64,000 nt of DNA, from NCBI GenBank assembly GCA_027489335.1, contig JAIXZX010000001.1, positions 1 to 64,000 of the forward strand, read 5' to 3'. The translations under genes and the position numbers were made by a program. The notes below the pieces were generated by a model. The model was not told the DNA's origin, did no database searches, and worked only from the letters and a program-made list of their open reading frames with translations. This document shows, one piece after another, positions 1-8,145 of this stretch. Source of the stretch: Caulobacteraceae bacterium (GTDB lineage: Bacteria > Pseudomonadota > Alphaproteobacteria > Caulobacterales > Caulobacteraceae). The number at the start of each line of letters is the position of its first letter. Positions within the stretch are counted from its first letter, which is position 1.

Positions 1-195
1 GCCGAGCCCTATGCCGTGGCCAGGGACGCCGACGCGGTGGTGATCATCACCGAATGGGATCAGTTCCGGGCGCTCGACCTCGACCGCCTGAAGGCGGCCA
101 TGACGACCCCGGTTCTCGTGGATCTGCGCAACATCTACCGGCCTGAGGACGTACGTCGCCAGGGGTTCGACTATGTGAGCATCGGGCGGGCCTGA
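1..195 (+). CDS. UDP-glucose 6-dehydrogenase, C-terminal part (5' end outside window)
   Basis: The window opens inside a reading frame of 64 codons that ends at TGA 193-195. The visible residues include VVIITEWDQFRALD and LVDLRNIY, which match the C-terminal UDP-binding domain of the UDP-glucose/GDP-mannose dehydrogenase family. In that family a TEW(D/N)xF segment is followed by a DxRN(I/L)Y segment. The enzyme oxidises UDP-glucose twice with NAD to UDP-glucuronate in the cytoplasm. Its substrate is the product of GalU, encoded at 4277, so the location fits. The catalytic Cys and the NAD domain lie outside the window, so activity and the exact family member (Ugd versus another nucleotide-sugar dehydrogenase) cannot be confirmed here. 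Confidence 0.82.
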   Translation, partial: AEPYAVARDADAVVIITEWDQFRALDLDRLKAAMTTPVLVDLRNIYRPEDVRRQGFDYVSIGRA

Positions 196-217
196 GGGCG
201 ACGCCCGGAGCCGGCCT

Positions 218-379
218 CTAGCTCAGCGGCATCAGGCTGAGCAGGTGTTGCACAATCCAGGCGGCGCCGGCCCAGAAGGCCAGGCTGAGGACAGCTACAA
301 AGGCAAGGCAGGCGATCGAGGCGGGGCCCCGATTGACATTCCCCTGCCCGCGACCCGCCATGGCGGTGTTGCGAGACAT
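218..379 (-). CDS. Small single-pass membrane protein, 53 aa
   Basis: A short reading frame begins at ATG 379 and stops at TAG 218-220. It is preceded by a good ribosome binding site (GGGAG, seven bases before the ATG on the minus strand). The product is MSRNTAMAGRGQGN, then a polar linker, then one hydrophobic segment (about residues 21-42, SIACLAFVAVLSLAFWAG) and a short amphipathic tail. It is therefore likely an inner-membrane miniprotein with a cytoplasmic N-terminus. No family is recognised. It is convergent with the dehydrogenase gene and is transcribed in the same direction as glmM, 125 bases downstream of it. An inverted repeat at 399-448 sits in its leader. Confidence 0.65.
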   Translation of the reverse strand: MSRNTAMAGRGQGNVNRGPASIACLAFVAVLSLAFWAGAAWIVQHLLSLMPLS

Positions 380-398
380 GCGTTTCTCCCAGTCGATC

Positions 399-448
399 TT
401 GTGTCATCGCGCCGGTCGAGCGGTGCGAACATTACGAGACTGACACAA
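399..448. promoter_or_regulatory. Perfect 8-bp inverted repeat, candidate operator or leader structure
   Basis: TTGTGTCA at 399-406 is repeated in inverted orientation as TGACACAA at 441-448, with 34 bases between. It lies 20 bases upstream of the start of the 53-residue membrane protein (379, minus strand) and just downstream of glmM. The arms could be two sites of one regulator or a long-range stem. No regulator is identified. Confidence 0.35.
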
Positions 449-504
449 TAGCTGGGCTATGGATAGGGTTTCCGAAAACCTGCCGGAAAGCGTTCAAAAC
501 CCTG

Positions 505-1857
505 TCAGGCCGCGGCCTGGCGCACCACCCCGGCGAGTTCGTGAACGATCTCGAAGATCAGTTTCTCGTCGTCGCCCTCGGCCATGATTCGGATCAGGGG
601 CTCGGTGCCGGACGCCCGGACCAGAAGCCGCCCCGAACCATTGAGTCGCTGTTCGGCCTGGGCGATGGCGCCCTTGACGCTTTCGCTGTCGAGGGGACGG
701 CCGCCGCCGAAGCGGACGTTTTCCAGAAGCTGCGGCACGGGTTCAAACTGCCGGGCGAGCGCGCTCATGGGCTTGTCGGCCTGCTTGAGCACCGCCAGCA
801 CCTGCAATGCGGCCAGCAGCCCGTCGCCGGTGGTGGAGAAGTCCGACAGGATCACATGGCCCGACTGTTCGCCGCCCAGGTTGAAGCCGCCCTCGCGCAT
901 CCGCTTCATCACGGCGCGGTCGCCGACCGCGGTGCGCTCAAGGATCAGGCCACGCTCGCTGAGGAACCGCTCGAGACCGAGGTTCGACATGACCGTGGCC
1001 ACGACGCCGCCGCCGGTCAGCTGGTCCCGGGCCGCCCAGTGGCCGGCGATCAGGGCCATGATCTGGTCGCCATCGACCACATGGCCGGTCTCGTCGCAGA
1101 TCACCAGTCGGTCGGCGTCGCCATCCAGAGCGATGCCGATGTCAGCGCGGTATTCCCGCACCATCTTGGCCATGGCCTCGGGGTGGGTTGAGCCGCAGTC
1201 GTTGTTGATGTTGAAGCCGTTGGGTTCGACGCCCAGACGAATGACCTCGGCCCCGAGTTCGTAGAGGGCGGTGGGGGCGACCTTGTAGGCCGCGCCATTG
1301 GCGCAATCGATGACGATGCGCAGACCGTTGAGGCTGAGCCTGCGGGGGAAGGCGGCCTTGGCGATCTCCACATAGCGGGCCTGGGAATCGTCGATCCGCG
1401 CCACGCGGCCAAGGGCGTCAGGGGCCGCCAGACGCTCCTGCAGCCCCTCGTCCATCAGAGCTTCGATCTCCAGTTCCCGGGCGTCGGAGAGCTTGTAGCC
1501 ATCGGGACCGAACAGCTTGATGCCATTGTCGGAATAGGCGTTGTGCGAGGCGCTGATCATGACGCCGAGATCGGCCCGCATGGAGCGGGTCATCATGGCA
1601 ACGCCAGGGGTCGGCATGGGCCCCAGCAGGCGGACGTCCATGCCCACGCTGGTGAAACCCGCCACCAGGGCCGGTTCGATCATGTAGCCGGAGAGGCGGG
1701 TGTCCTTGCCGATCACCACCAGATGACGCCGGGCGTCCTGGGACATGAAGACCTTGCCGGCGGCCATGCCGACGCGCAGGGCGACCTCGGCGGTCATGGG
1801 ATGGCGGTTGGCCTCCCCCCGGATGCCGTCGGTTCCAAAATAGGCGCGGTTGGTCAT
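505..1857 (-). CDS. glmM: Phosphoglucosamine mutase GlmM
   Basis: GlmM interconverts glucosamine-6-phosphate and glucosamine-1-phosphate in the cytoplasm, the step after GlmS on the way to UDP-GlcNAc for peptidoglycan and lipid A. The 450-residue length is normal for the family. The N-terminus [12 protein letters not shown] is diagnostic, the phosphoserine loop ISASHN is at residues 101-106 (S104 as phosphorylated serine), the metal-binding loop DGDADR is at 245-250, and the C-terminal phosphate-binding RASGTEP is near residue 411. The gene is divergent from glmS (start 1983) across about 125 bases, so the two consecutive pathway enzymes may share a promoter region. ATG 1857 gives the conserved N-terminus. 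Confidence 0.97.
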   Translation of the reverse strand: MTNRAYFGTDGIRGEANRHPMTAEVALRVGMAAGKVFMSQDARRHLVVIGKDTRLSGYMIEPALVAGFTSVGMDVRLLGPMPTPGVAMMTRSMRADLGVMISASHNAYSDNGIKLFGPDGYKLSDARELEIEALMDEGLQERLAAPDALGRVARIDDSQARYVEIAKAAFPRRLSLNGLRIVIDCANGAAYKVAPTALYELGAEVIRLGVEPNGFNINNDCGSTHPEAMAKMVREYRADIGIALDGDADRLVICDETGHVVDGDQIMALIAGHWAARDQLTGGGVVATVMSNLGLERFLSERGLILERTAVGDRAVMKRMREGGFNLGGEQSGHVILSDFSTTGDGLLAALQVLAVLKQADKPMSALARQFEPVPQLLENVRFGGGRPLDSESVKGAIAQAEQRLNGSGRLLVRASGTEPLIRIMAEGDDEKLIFEIVHELAGVVRQAAA

Positions 1858-1982
1858 GGTCGAACTCGCGAAACGATCGGAAACCCAGATTTAGTCGACG
1901 CCGCGTTTGCGAATGCTAAAGGCGGCGCGGGGCGAGACTTTAGGCGCGTCGGAGGCATCCGGCAAAACGGTGAGGTAAGGCC

Positions 1983-3806
1983 ATGTGCGGCATCATAGGC
2001 ATCGTCGGCAAGAGCGACGTCCAGAACCGGCTGGTGGAAAGCCTGCTGCGCCTGGAATACCGCGGCTACGACTCAGCCGGCGTGGCCGGGGTGACCGCCC
2101 CAGGCCAGGTGGAGCGCCGCCGCGCCCAGGGCAAGATCCGCGCCCTGCAGGACGTGCTGGCCGCCCAGCCCCTGGTGGCGCAGGTGGGCATCGGCCACAC
2201 CCGCTGGGCGACCCACGGGGCGCCGTCCGAGCGCAACGCCCACCCGCACACCGCCGGCCGCGTCACCCTGGTCCACAACGGCATCATCGAGAATTTCGCC
2301 GAGCTGCGCCGGGAGCTGGAGGCTCACGGCCGGGTGTTTTCCAGCGACACCGACACCGAGGTGATCGCCCAGTTGATGGACGCCCAGCTGGATACGGGCC
2401 TGTCACCGCTCCTGGCCCTAAAGGCGACCCTGGACCGGCTGACGGGCGCCTTCGCCCTGGCCGTCCTGGTGGCCGGCGAGGATGAGGCCCTGCTGGGCGC
2501 CCGCCGGGGCAGCCCGCTGGTGGTGGGCTATGGAGATGGCGAGATGTTCCTAGGCTCCGACGCGCTCGCCGTGGGCCCGTTCACCAACAGGGTGGCCTAT
2601 CTGGAAGAGGGCGACTTCGTCCGCATCGATCACGAGACGGCCCAGATCTTCGACGCCGAGGGCGCCCCTGTCACCCGCGAGGTCAAGCAGCTGGCCCGCG
2701 CCGCAGCGCTGGTGGAGCGGGGCAACTACCGCCACTTCATGGAGAAGGAGATCCATGATCAGCCCGAAGGGTGTCAGCGCACCATCGCGGCCTATGTGGA
2801 TACTCTGACCAGCCAGGCGGCGATCCCGGGCGACCTGGATTTCGCCAGCCTCGAGCGCATCCAGATCCTCGCCTGCGGCACCAGCTATATCGCCGGGATG
2901 ATCGGTCGCTATCTGATCGAGCAGTTGGCCGACCTGCCGGTGGACGTGGAGATCGCCTCGGAGTTCCGTTACCGCCAGCCGGCGCTACGGCCTGGCGCCC
3001 TTGTCATCGCCATGTCGCAGTCCGGCGAGACCGCCGACACCCTGGCGGCGTTGCGCTACTGCAAGGCGCGCGGCATGCGCAGCGCCGCCATCGTCAACGC
3101 CACCGAGTCGACCATCGCCCGCGAAGTGGACGTGGTCTGGCCGATCCACTGCGGCCCGGAGATCGGCGTGGCCTCCACCAAGGCCTTCACCGCCCAGGTC
3201 AGCGTGCTGATCGCGCTCGCCATCGCCGCGGCCAAGGCCCGCGGCCGAATCGATGGCGCCGAAGAGGCCCGGCTGGTGAAGGTTCTGCTGGGCGCGCCGC
3301 GCCTTATGGCCGAGGCCATCGGTCTGGAGGACGCCATCAGCGCCATCGCCGCCGAGATCGCCAAGGCCAAGGACGTGCTCTATCTCGGCCGAGGGCCGAT
3401 GTCGGCGCTCGCCCTCGAAGGCGCGCTGAAGCTCAAGGAAATCAGCTATATCCACGCTGAGGGGTACGCCGCCGGCGAACTCAAGCACGGCCCGATCGCC
3501 CTGGTGGACGATCAGACCCCGATCATCATCCTGGCGCCCTATGACGCCTGGTTTGAGAAGTCGGCCTCGAACATGAGCGAGGTCATGGCCCGGGGGGGCC
3601 AGGTGGTGTTCATCACCGACACCGAAGGGGCCAAGCATGCTCCGGCCGGCGCCAAGGTGGTGGTCACCGCGCCATCCTCCGATCCCCTGGTCTCCACTCT
3701 GGTGATGTCGGCGCCCATCCAGTTGCTCGCCTATCACGTGGCCGTGCAGAAGGGCGCCGACGTGGACCAGCCGCGCAATCTGGCCAAGTCCGTCACCGTG
3801 GAGTGA
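1983..3806 (+). CDS. glmS: Glutamine-fructose-6-phosphate aminotransferase GlmS
   Basis: GlmS makes glucosamine-6-phosphate from fructose-6-phosphate and glutamine, the committing step of amino-sugar synthesis. At 607 residues it matches the family. Cys2 in MCGIIGIVG is the glutaminase nucleophile once Met is removed. The class II glutamine amidotransferase domain fills about residues 1-220 and two SIS sugar-isomerase domains follow (about 285-415 and 455-595, with the MSQSGETADT phosphate loop in the first). The C-terminus DQPRNLAKSVTVE is the typical GlmS ending. The short leader (1858-1982) has no room for and no sign of the glmS ribozyme found in Gram-positives. The gene is convergent with the lipoprotein at 3818. 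Confidence 0.97.
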   Translation: MCGIIGIVGKSDVQNRLVESLLRLEYRGYDSAGVAGVTAPGQVERRRAQGKIRALQDVLAAQPLVAQVGIGHTRWATHGAPSERNAHPHTAGRVTLVHNGIIENFAELRRELEAHGRVFSSDTDTEVIAQLMDAQLDTGLSPLLALKATLDRLTGAFALAVLVAGEDEALLGARRGSPLVVGYGDGEMFLGSDALAVGPFTNRVAYLEEGDFVRIDHETAQIFDAEGAPVTREVKQLARAAALVERGNYRHFMEKEIHDQPEGCQRTIAAYVDTLTSQAAIPGDLDFASLERIQILACGTSYIAGMIGRYLIEQLADLPVDVEIASEFRYRQPALRPGALVIAMSQSGETADTLAALRYCKARGMRSAAIVNATESTIAREVDVVWPIHCGPEIGVASTKAFTAQVSVLIALAIAAAKARGRIDGAEEARLVKVLLGAPRLMAEAIGLEDAISAIAAEIAKAKDVLYLGRGPMSALALEGALKLKEISYIHAEGYAAGELKHGPIALVDDQTPIIILAPYDAWFEKSASNMSEVMARGGQVVFITDTEGAKHAPAGAKVVVTAPSSDPLVSTLVMSAPIQLLAYHVAVQKGADVDQPRNLAKSVTVE

Positions 3807-3817
3807 GGCTGTCGGCC

Positions 3818-4096
3818 TTACGGGGCCGGCGGTGCGTCGGTGGCCGGCGAGGTTGCGGCCGGGTCCATGGCGGCGGGATCATTGACCGGCGGCGGCGTCA
3901 TGCCGTCAGCCGGCATGGCCGGGTCGGTCATGGCCGGATTTGTCGGCGTCATGGGATCAGCCGGGGTCATGGCGCCCATGCTGTTCGTTTCGGCCGGCAT
4001 GGGTTCGGTGGTCTCAACCTCGTTGTCGCCGCAGGCCGCCAGGCTGAGCGCAGCGAGCGCGCCGATGGTCAGGGTGGTCAGGTTACGCAGTTTCAC
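3818..4096 (-). CDS. Small proline/methionine-rich lipoprotein, 92 aa
   Basis: The start is GTG 4096, supported by GGGAG eight bases upstream on the minus strand. The N-terminus MKLRNLTTLTIGALAALSLA is a signal peptide with lipobox L19-A20-A21-C22, so the mature protein should be acylated at Cys22. GDN follows the Cys; an Asp at mature position +2 is the inner-membrane retention signal in enterobacteria, but this rule is not reliable in alphaproteobacteria. The rest is low-complexity Pro, Ala, Thr, Asp and Met with repeated DP(A/M)M and MTP(A/P) units and no fold I recognise. Residues 30 onward look disordered. The 3' end faces glmS with 11 bases between. The reading frame continues upstream through galU antisense, but that part is a shadow. 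Confidence 0.75.
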   Translation of the reverse strand: MKLRNLTTLTIGALAALSLAACGDNEVETTEPMPAETNSMGAMTPADPMTPTNPAMTDPAMPADGMTPPPVNDPAAMDPAATSPATDAPPAP

Positions 4097-4276
4097 GAGT
4101 TTGGCTCCCGTTGGGACGAATTCCCGAAACCCTCGAACGCCGAGCCCGCAGCCGCCGTTCCCGCTTTCGTGATCAGTCCCCAGGCCGGGCGCCTGGAACA
4201 GGTCGCATTCATCTGATGGTGGTGGATTTCCCGTAGGTCCTCGGCTAGCGATTTTGCGGCTCGATGGAGGACGGAC

Positions 4277-5146
4277 ATGGACAGGCGCGTTCGCAAGGCG
4301 GTGCTGCCAGTGGCGGGGCTGGGGACGCGGGTTCTGCCCGGGGCCAAGACCACCCCGAAGAACATGCTCAATGTCTTCGACCGCCCCATCCTGTCCTATG
4401 TGATCGAAGAAGGCCGCGCCGCGGGCATTGAGCACTTCGTCTTCATCGTCGGCCGGGGCCAAGGCGCGATCGAGGACTATTTCGACGCCTCGCCTGAAAT
4501 CGAGAGCGCCCTGGAAGCCAAGGGCAAGGCCGACATCCTGGCCGAGGTGCGCCGGGACCTGCCCAAGCCCGGCCAGATGAGCTTCGTGCGACAGATGGCG
4601 CCCCTGGGTCTGGGCCATGCGGTCTGGTGCGCCCGGGACATCATTGGCGATGAACCCTTCGCCGTCATGCTGCCGGACATGCTGATGGCCGCAGAGCCTG
4701 CGGCGCTTGCCCAAGCGGTCAGCGCTCACGACCAGGTGGGCGGCAACATCATCGTTGTGGAGCCGGCGCCGGAGGGCGAGGCCCACAAGTACGGCATCGT
4801 CGATCTGGAGCGCCAGGAGGGCCGTCTGAACCGCATGCGCGGCATGGTCGAAAAGCCGGCGCCGGGGACCGAGCCCTCCAACCTGTTCATCAGCGGCCGC
4901 TACGTCCTGCAGCCCGACATCTTCCCTTTGCTGGAAAAGCAGGGAAAGGGGGCCGGCGGCGAGATTCAGCTCACAGACGCCATGGCCGAGCTGATGAAGG
5001 CGCAGCCCTTTCACGCCCTGGAATATGAGGGCGTGACCTACGACTGTGGCGACAAGATCGGGCTGCTGCGCGCCAATGTGGCGTTTGCTTTGCGCCATCC
5101 AAGCCTGGGCGCCGATGCGCGCGCGGCGATCAGCGGCCTGCTCTGA
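4277..5146 (+). CDS. galU: UTP-glucose-1-phosphate uridylyltransferase GalU
   Basis: GalU makes UDP-glucose from UTP and glucose-1-phosphate, feeding the UDP-glucose dehydrogenase at position 1 and the UDP-sulfoquinovose synthase immediately downstream. The product is 289 residues, the usual length. The N-terminal nucleotide loop VLPVAGLGTRVLPGAKT is present, and later motifs include VGRGQGAIEDYFD, GLGHAVWCAR and EKPAPGTEPSNL. The segment usually written PKEMLP in family members here reads PKNMLNVFDRP, a departure at the sugar-nucleotide loop that I note but cannot interpret. ATG 4277 follows GGAGGACGGAC. The gene is followed after 110 bases by sqdB on the same strand. Confidence 0.93.
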   Translation: MDRRVRKAVLPVAGLGTRVLPGAKTTPKNMLNVFDRPILSYVIEEGRAAGIEHFVFIVGRGQGAIEDYFDASPEIESALEAKGKADILAEVRRDLPKPGQMSFVRQMAPLGLGHAVWCARDIIGDEPFAVMLPDMLMAAEPAALAQAVSAHDQVGGNIIVVEPAPEGEAHKYGIVDLERQEGRLNRMRGMVEKPAPGTEPSNLFISGRYVLQPDIFPLLEKQGKGAGGEIQLTDAMAELMKAQPFHALEYEGVTYDCGDKIGLLRANVAFALRHPSLGADARAAISGLL

Positions 5147-5256
5147 GGCCAGGGAAACCCGCCGCTCGCCCAGGCATTCCCCGCTCAGCGCTTTCACAAC
5201 GCGCCGTCGTTTGTTAGCCCTGGCGAAGACGAAACCCTGCACGGATCGGAGCGGCG

Positions 5257-6465
5257 ATGCGCGTACTCATTCTCGGCGGAGATGGCTTTTGCGGATGGCC
5301 GACGGCCCTCCACCTCTCCGCCCGCGGCCACGAGGTGGCCATCGTCGACAACCTGTCCAGGCGCCGGATTGACGGTGAGCTGGGGGTTCAGTCCCTGACC
5401 CCGGTGCAGGATATCCACGGGCGGATCGCCGCGTGGAAGGACGTCTCCGACCACGAGATCGGCTTTCACGACATCACCGTGGGCAAGGACTATGACGCCC
5501 TGCTCGACCTGCTGAAGACCTGGCGGCCGGACTCCATCGTCCACTTCGCCGAACAGCGGGCCGCGCCCTATTCGATGAAGTCGGCCAGGCACAAGCGCTA
5601 CACGGTCGATAACAATCTCAACGCCACCAACGACGTGCTCGCGGCCATCGTCGATTCGGGCCTCGACATCCATCTGGCGCACCTCGGCACCATGGGCGTC
5701 TATGGTTACGGCACCGCCGGGGCAGCGATCCCCGAGGGCTATCTGACGGTCAAGATCGAAACGCCCGAGGGCTGGGTCGAGCGGGAGATCCTCTACCCGG
5801 CCAATCCTGGCTCGATCTACCATATGACCAAGACCCAGGACGCCCTGCTGTTCCAGTTCTACGCCAAGAACGACCACCTGCGGATCACCGACCTGCACCA
5901 AGGCATCGTCTGGGGCACCCAGACCGAAGAGACCCGCAAGGACGAGCGGCTGATCAACCGGTTCGACTATGACGGCGACTACGGCACAGTGCTGAACCGC
6001 TTCCTGATGCAGTCGGCGGTGGGCTATCCGCTGACCGTGCACGGGGCCGGCGGTCAGACCCGGGCCTTCATCCACATCCAGGACACCGTGCGCTGCGTCG
6101 AACTGGCCCTGGCCCATCCGCCCGAGCGGGGCGAGCGGGTCAAGGTGATGAACCAGATGACCGAGACCTGGCGGGTCAGGGATCTGGCGCAGATGATCGC
6201 CAGGCTGACGGACGCCGAGGTCGCCCACCTGCCCAATCCCCGGGCCGAGGCCGACGAGAACGACCTGGTGGTCGAGAACAAGTGCCTGCTGGACTACGGC
6301 CTCAACCCCATCCGGCTGGAGGATGGCCTACTGATGGAGGTCGCCGAGATCGCCCGGGCCTATGCCGACCGCGCCGATCTGAGCAAGATTCCCTGCGAGT
6401 CGCACTGGAACGCCGAACGGGCGGCCGCGGCCAGCGCGCCGGGCAAGGCGGTGGCGGCCGAATAG
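5257..6465 (+). CDS. sqdB: UDP-sulfoquinovose synthase SqdB/SQD1
   Basis: This SDR-type enzyme converts UDP-glucose plus sulfite to UDP-sulfoquinovose, the head-group donor for the sulfolipid SQDG. The 402-residue sequence follows plant SQD1 and bacterial SqdB closely: GGDGFCGWPTALHL (NAD loop, residues 7-20), VDNLSRR, VHFAEQRAAPYSM, LGTMGVYG with T145, SIYHMTKTQ with Y188 and K192 as the catalytic pair, TDLHQGIVWG, and AVGYPLTVHGAGGQTR. These segments separate it from ordinary UDP-glucose 4-epimerases. It sits between galU and a second SDR gene (11-base gap to 6476), consistent with co-transcription. No homologue of sqdA, sqdC or sqdD is recognised beside it, so the sulfoquinovosyl transferase would have to be the GT4 at 8146 or lie elsewhere. 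Confidence 0.92.
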   Translation: MRVLILGGDGFCGWPTALHLSARGHEVAIVDNLSRRRIDGELGVQSLTPVQDIHGRIAAWKDVSDHEIGFHDITVGKDYDALLDLLKTWRPDSIVHFAEQRAAPYSMKSARHKRYTVDNNLNATNDVLAAIVDSGLDIHLAHLGTMGVYGYGTAGAAIPEGYLTVKIETPEGWVEREILYPANPGSIYHMTKTQDALLFQFYAKNDHLRITDLHQGIVWGTQTEETRKDERLINRFDYDGDYGTVLNRFLMQSAVGYPLTVHGAGGQTRAFIHIQDTVRCVELALAHPPERGERVKVMNQMTETWRVRDLAQMIARLTDAEVAHLPNPRAEADENDLVVENKCLLDYGLNPIRLEDGLLMEVAEIARAYADRADLSKIPCESHWNAERAAAASAPGKAVAAE

Positions 6466-6475
6466 GGGACGGGCC

Positions 6476-7336
6476 GTGCGGCTCTTCACTTTCGGGTACG
6501 GGTTTTCGGCCACGGCCCTGGGGGCGCGGCTGAAGGCCGAGGGCTGGAGTCTGGCCGCCTCCTATCGACGCCCTGAGGACAGATCCAGGCTCTCAGCCCT
6601 GGGCGTGGAGCCGGTCTCGGTTCTCGACCGCGAGGGTCTGGCCGCCCACCTCAAGGCCGCTGACGCGGTGCTGGTCACCGCGGCCCCCGACGCGGAGGGC
6701 TGTCCTGGCCTGCGGACCCTGGTCCCGGCCATGGCTCGCGGCGGGGCCTTTCCCGACTGGCTGGGCTATCTCTCCACCACCGGCGTCTACGGGGACCGGC
6801 AAGGGGGGTGGGCGTTTGAGTCCAGTCGTCTGGCCGCCCAGTCGATGGAGGGGGCGCGGCGGGTGGCCGCTGAGCGGGACTGGCTGGACGTGGGCAAGGG
6901 CATGGGCCTGACCACGACCATCTTCCGCCTGCCAGGCATCTATGGGCCAGGCCGCTCCACCTTTGATCGCCTGCGCTCGGGCCGGGCCAAGCGGATCACC
7001 GCGCCGGGCCAGGTCTTTTCCCGCATCCATGTGGAGGATCTGGCCGCAGGGCTGGCCGCCTCCATCGCGAGGCCGCGGGCCGGCGGAATCTATAATCTGT
7101 GCGACGACGCGCCGGCCCCCAACAGCGAGGTTGTGGCCTATGCCGCAGAGCTTCTCGGCCTACCCGTTCCGCCGGAGGTCCCGGTGGAAGACGCCAATCT
7201 GGCCGGCCCGGCGCAGCGCTTCTACGCCGAGAGCAAGCGGGTCTCCAACGCCCGGGCCAAGGCCGAGCTCGGCTGGCGTCCGGCCTATCCGACCTATCGC
7301 GAGGGCCTCAGCGCCATCCTTCAGGCGGGCGGCTGA
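6476..7336 (+). CDS. SDR-family NAD(P)-dependent epimerase/dehydratase-like protein (YeeZ type)
   Basis: The 286-residue product starts at GTG 6476. It has an SDR-like Rossmann N-terminus (RLFTFGYGFSATALGARL), although the usual GxxGxxG loop is reduced to GYGFSA. Further motifs are YLSTTGVYGDRQGGW (Ser-Thr-Thr and Tyr region), FRLPGIYGPGRSTFDRL and FSRIHVEDLAAGL, all typical of the extended-SDR group that includes E. coli YeeZ. The substrate is not known for this group. The gene starts 11 bases after sqdB and could be translated from the same message. Its 3' end overlaps the convergent hydrolase gene by 16 bases. Confidence 0.8.
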   Translation: MRLFTFGYGFSATALGARLKAEGWSLAASYRRPEDRSRLSALGVEPVSVLDREGLAAHLKAADAVLVTAAPDAEGCPGLRTLVPAMARGGAFPDWLGYLSTTGVYGDRQGGWAFESSRLAAQSMEGARRVAAERDWLDVGKGMGLTTTIFRLPGIYGPGRSTFDRLRSGRAKRITAPGQVFSRIHVEDLAAGLAASIARPRAGGIYNLCDDAPAPNSEVVAYAAELLGLPVPPEVPVEDANLAGPAQRFYAESKRVSNARAKAELGWRPAYPTYREGLSAILQAGG

Positions 7337-8076
7337 GCCAGCTCCTCGACCGCCGCGATCAGCCGGGCGAGATCCTGGGGCCGCGACAGGCGGTGATCCC
7401 CGTCCTTGATCAGCTGGAACACCACATCGGGGCTGTTGATCGCCTGGGCGAGTTCGAGGGCGTGGCGCCACGGGACATCGGCGTCTTCGCCGCCCTGCAG
7501 GATGCGCACCGGCGCGGTGATCGGCACAGGCCCCGGCAGGATCGACCAGCGGTCGCCGTCCTCCAGCAGGGTGCGGGCTATCGGATAGGGCTCCCCATAG
7601 TCCGAGGGGCGCATCCAGACCCCAGTCTCGTCCAGGGACCGGCGGGCCGCCGCATCGATTTCCGGTCCCATCAGCTTTTCGGTGAAGTCCGGCGCCGGGG
7701 CGACCAGGACCAGCCCTCGCACCTCATCCAATCGCACCATGGCCGCCAGACAGGCGATCCAGCCGCCCATGGAGGAGCCGACCGGAATGACTGGGCCAGG
7801 CGCCAGCTCATCGAGGACGGCCAGCGCATCCTCCCGCCAGCGGGTGATCGTGCCCTTGGCGAAATCGCCCTGAGATTCACCGTGGCCGAAATAGTCGAAC
7901 CGCACATAGGCCTGGCCGGTCTGCAGCGCCCACTCGGCCAGGGCCTGGGCCTTGGTTCCGGCCATGTCAGAGCGAAAGCCGCCCATCCAGACGACGGCGG
8001 GGCCGCGGCCGGCGATCCGCCGCCAGGCCAACGACGTCCCGTCAGGGCGGCGCAGATATCCCGTTTCTTCACGCAT
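7321..8076 (-). CDS. Alpha/beta hydrolase
   Basis: The 251-residue protein has the alpha/beta-hydrolase fold signatures: VVWMGGFRSDMAG as oxyanion strand-loop, VRFDYFGHGES, and the nucleophile elbow GSSMGGW with the central Ser as nucleophile. The late ILQGGEDADVPW segment supplies the acid and DGDHRLSRP the His. Such proteins resemble prolyl-oligopeptidase-like or YqiA-like esterases in bacteria, but the substrate is unknown. There is no signal peptide, so it is probably cytoplasmic. It is convergent with the SDR gene (16-base overlap) and its 5' end is separated from the GT4 gene by a short divergent promoter region. Confidence 0.85.
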   Translation of the reverse strand: MREETGYLRRPDGTSLAWRRIAGRGPAVVWMGGFRSDMAGTKAQALAEWALQTGQAYVRFDYFGHGESQGDFAKGTITRWREDALAVLDELAPGPVIPVGSSMGGWIACLAAMVRLDEVRGLVLVAPAPDFTEKLMGPEIDAAARRSLDETGVWMRPSDYGEPYPIARTLLEDGDRWSILPGPVPITAPVRILQGGEDADVPWRHALELAQAINSPDVVFQLIKDGDHRLSRPQDLARLIAAVEELAQPPA

Positions 8077-8145
8077 GGGGCCTTATAGCCGGCTCTCCGG
8101 CCCCCTCCCAGGTCGTGCGGGGTTTACCGAAGCGTGTTCTGCGGT

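Noticed and set aside
1858-1982. Possible glmS ribozyme upstream of glmS
   Set aside because: Only about 125 bases separate the divergent genes and no ribozyme core or conserved cleavage context is visible. The ribozyme is known from Gram-positives.
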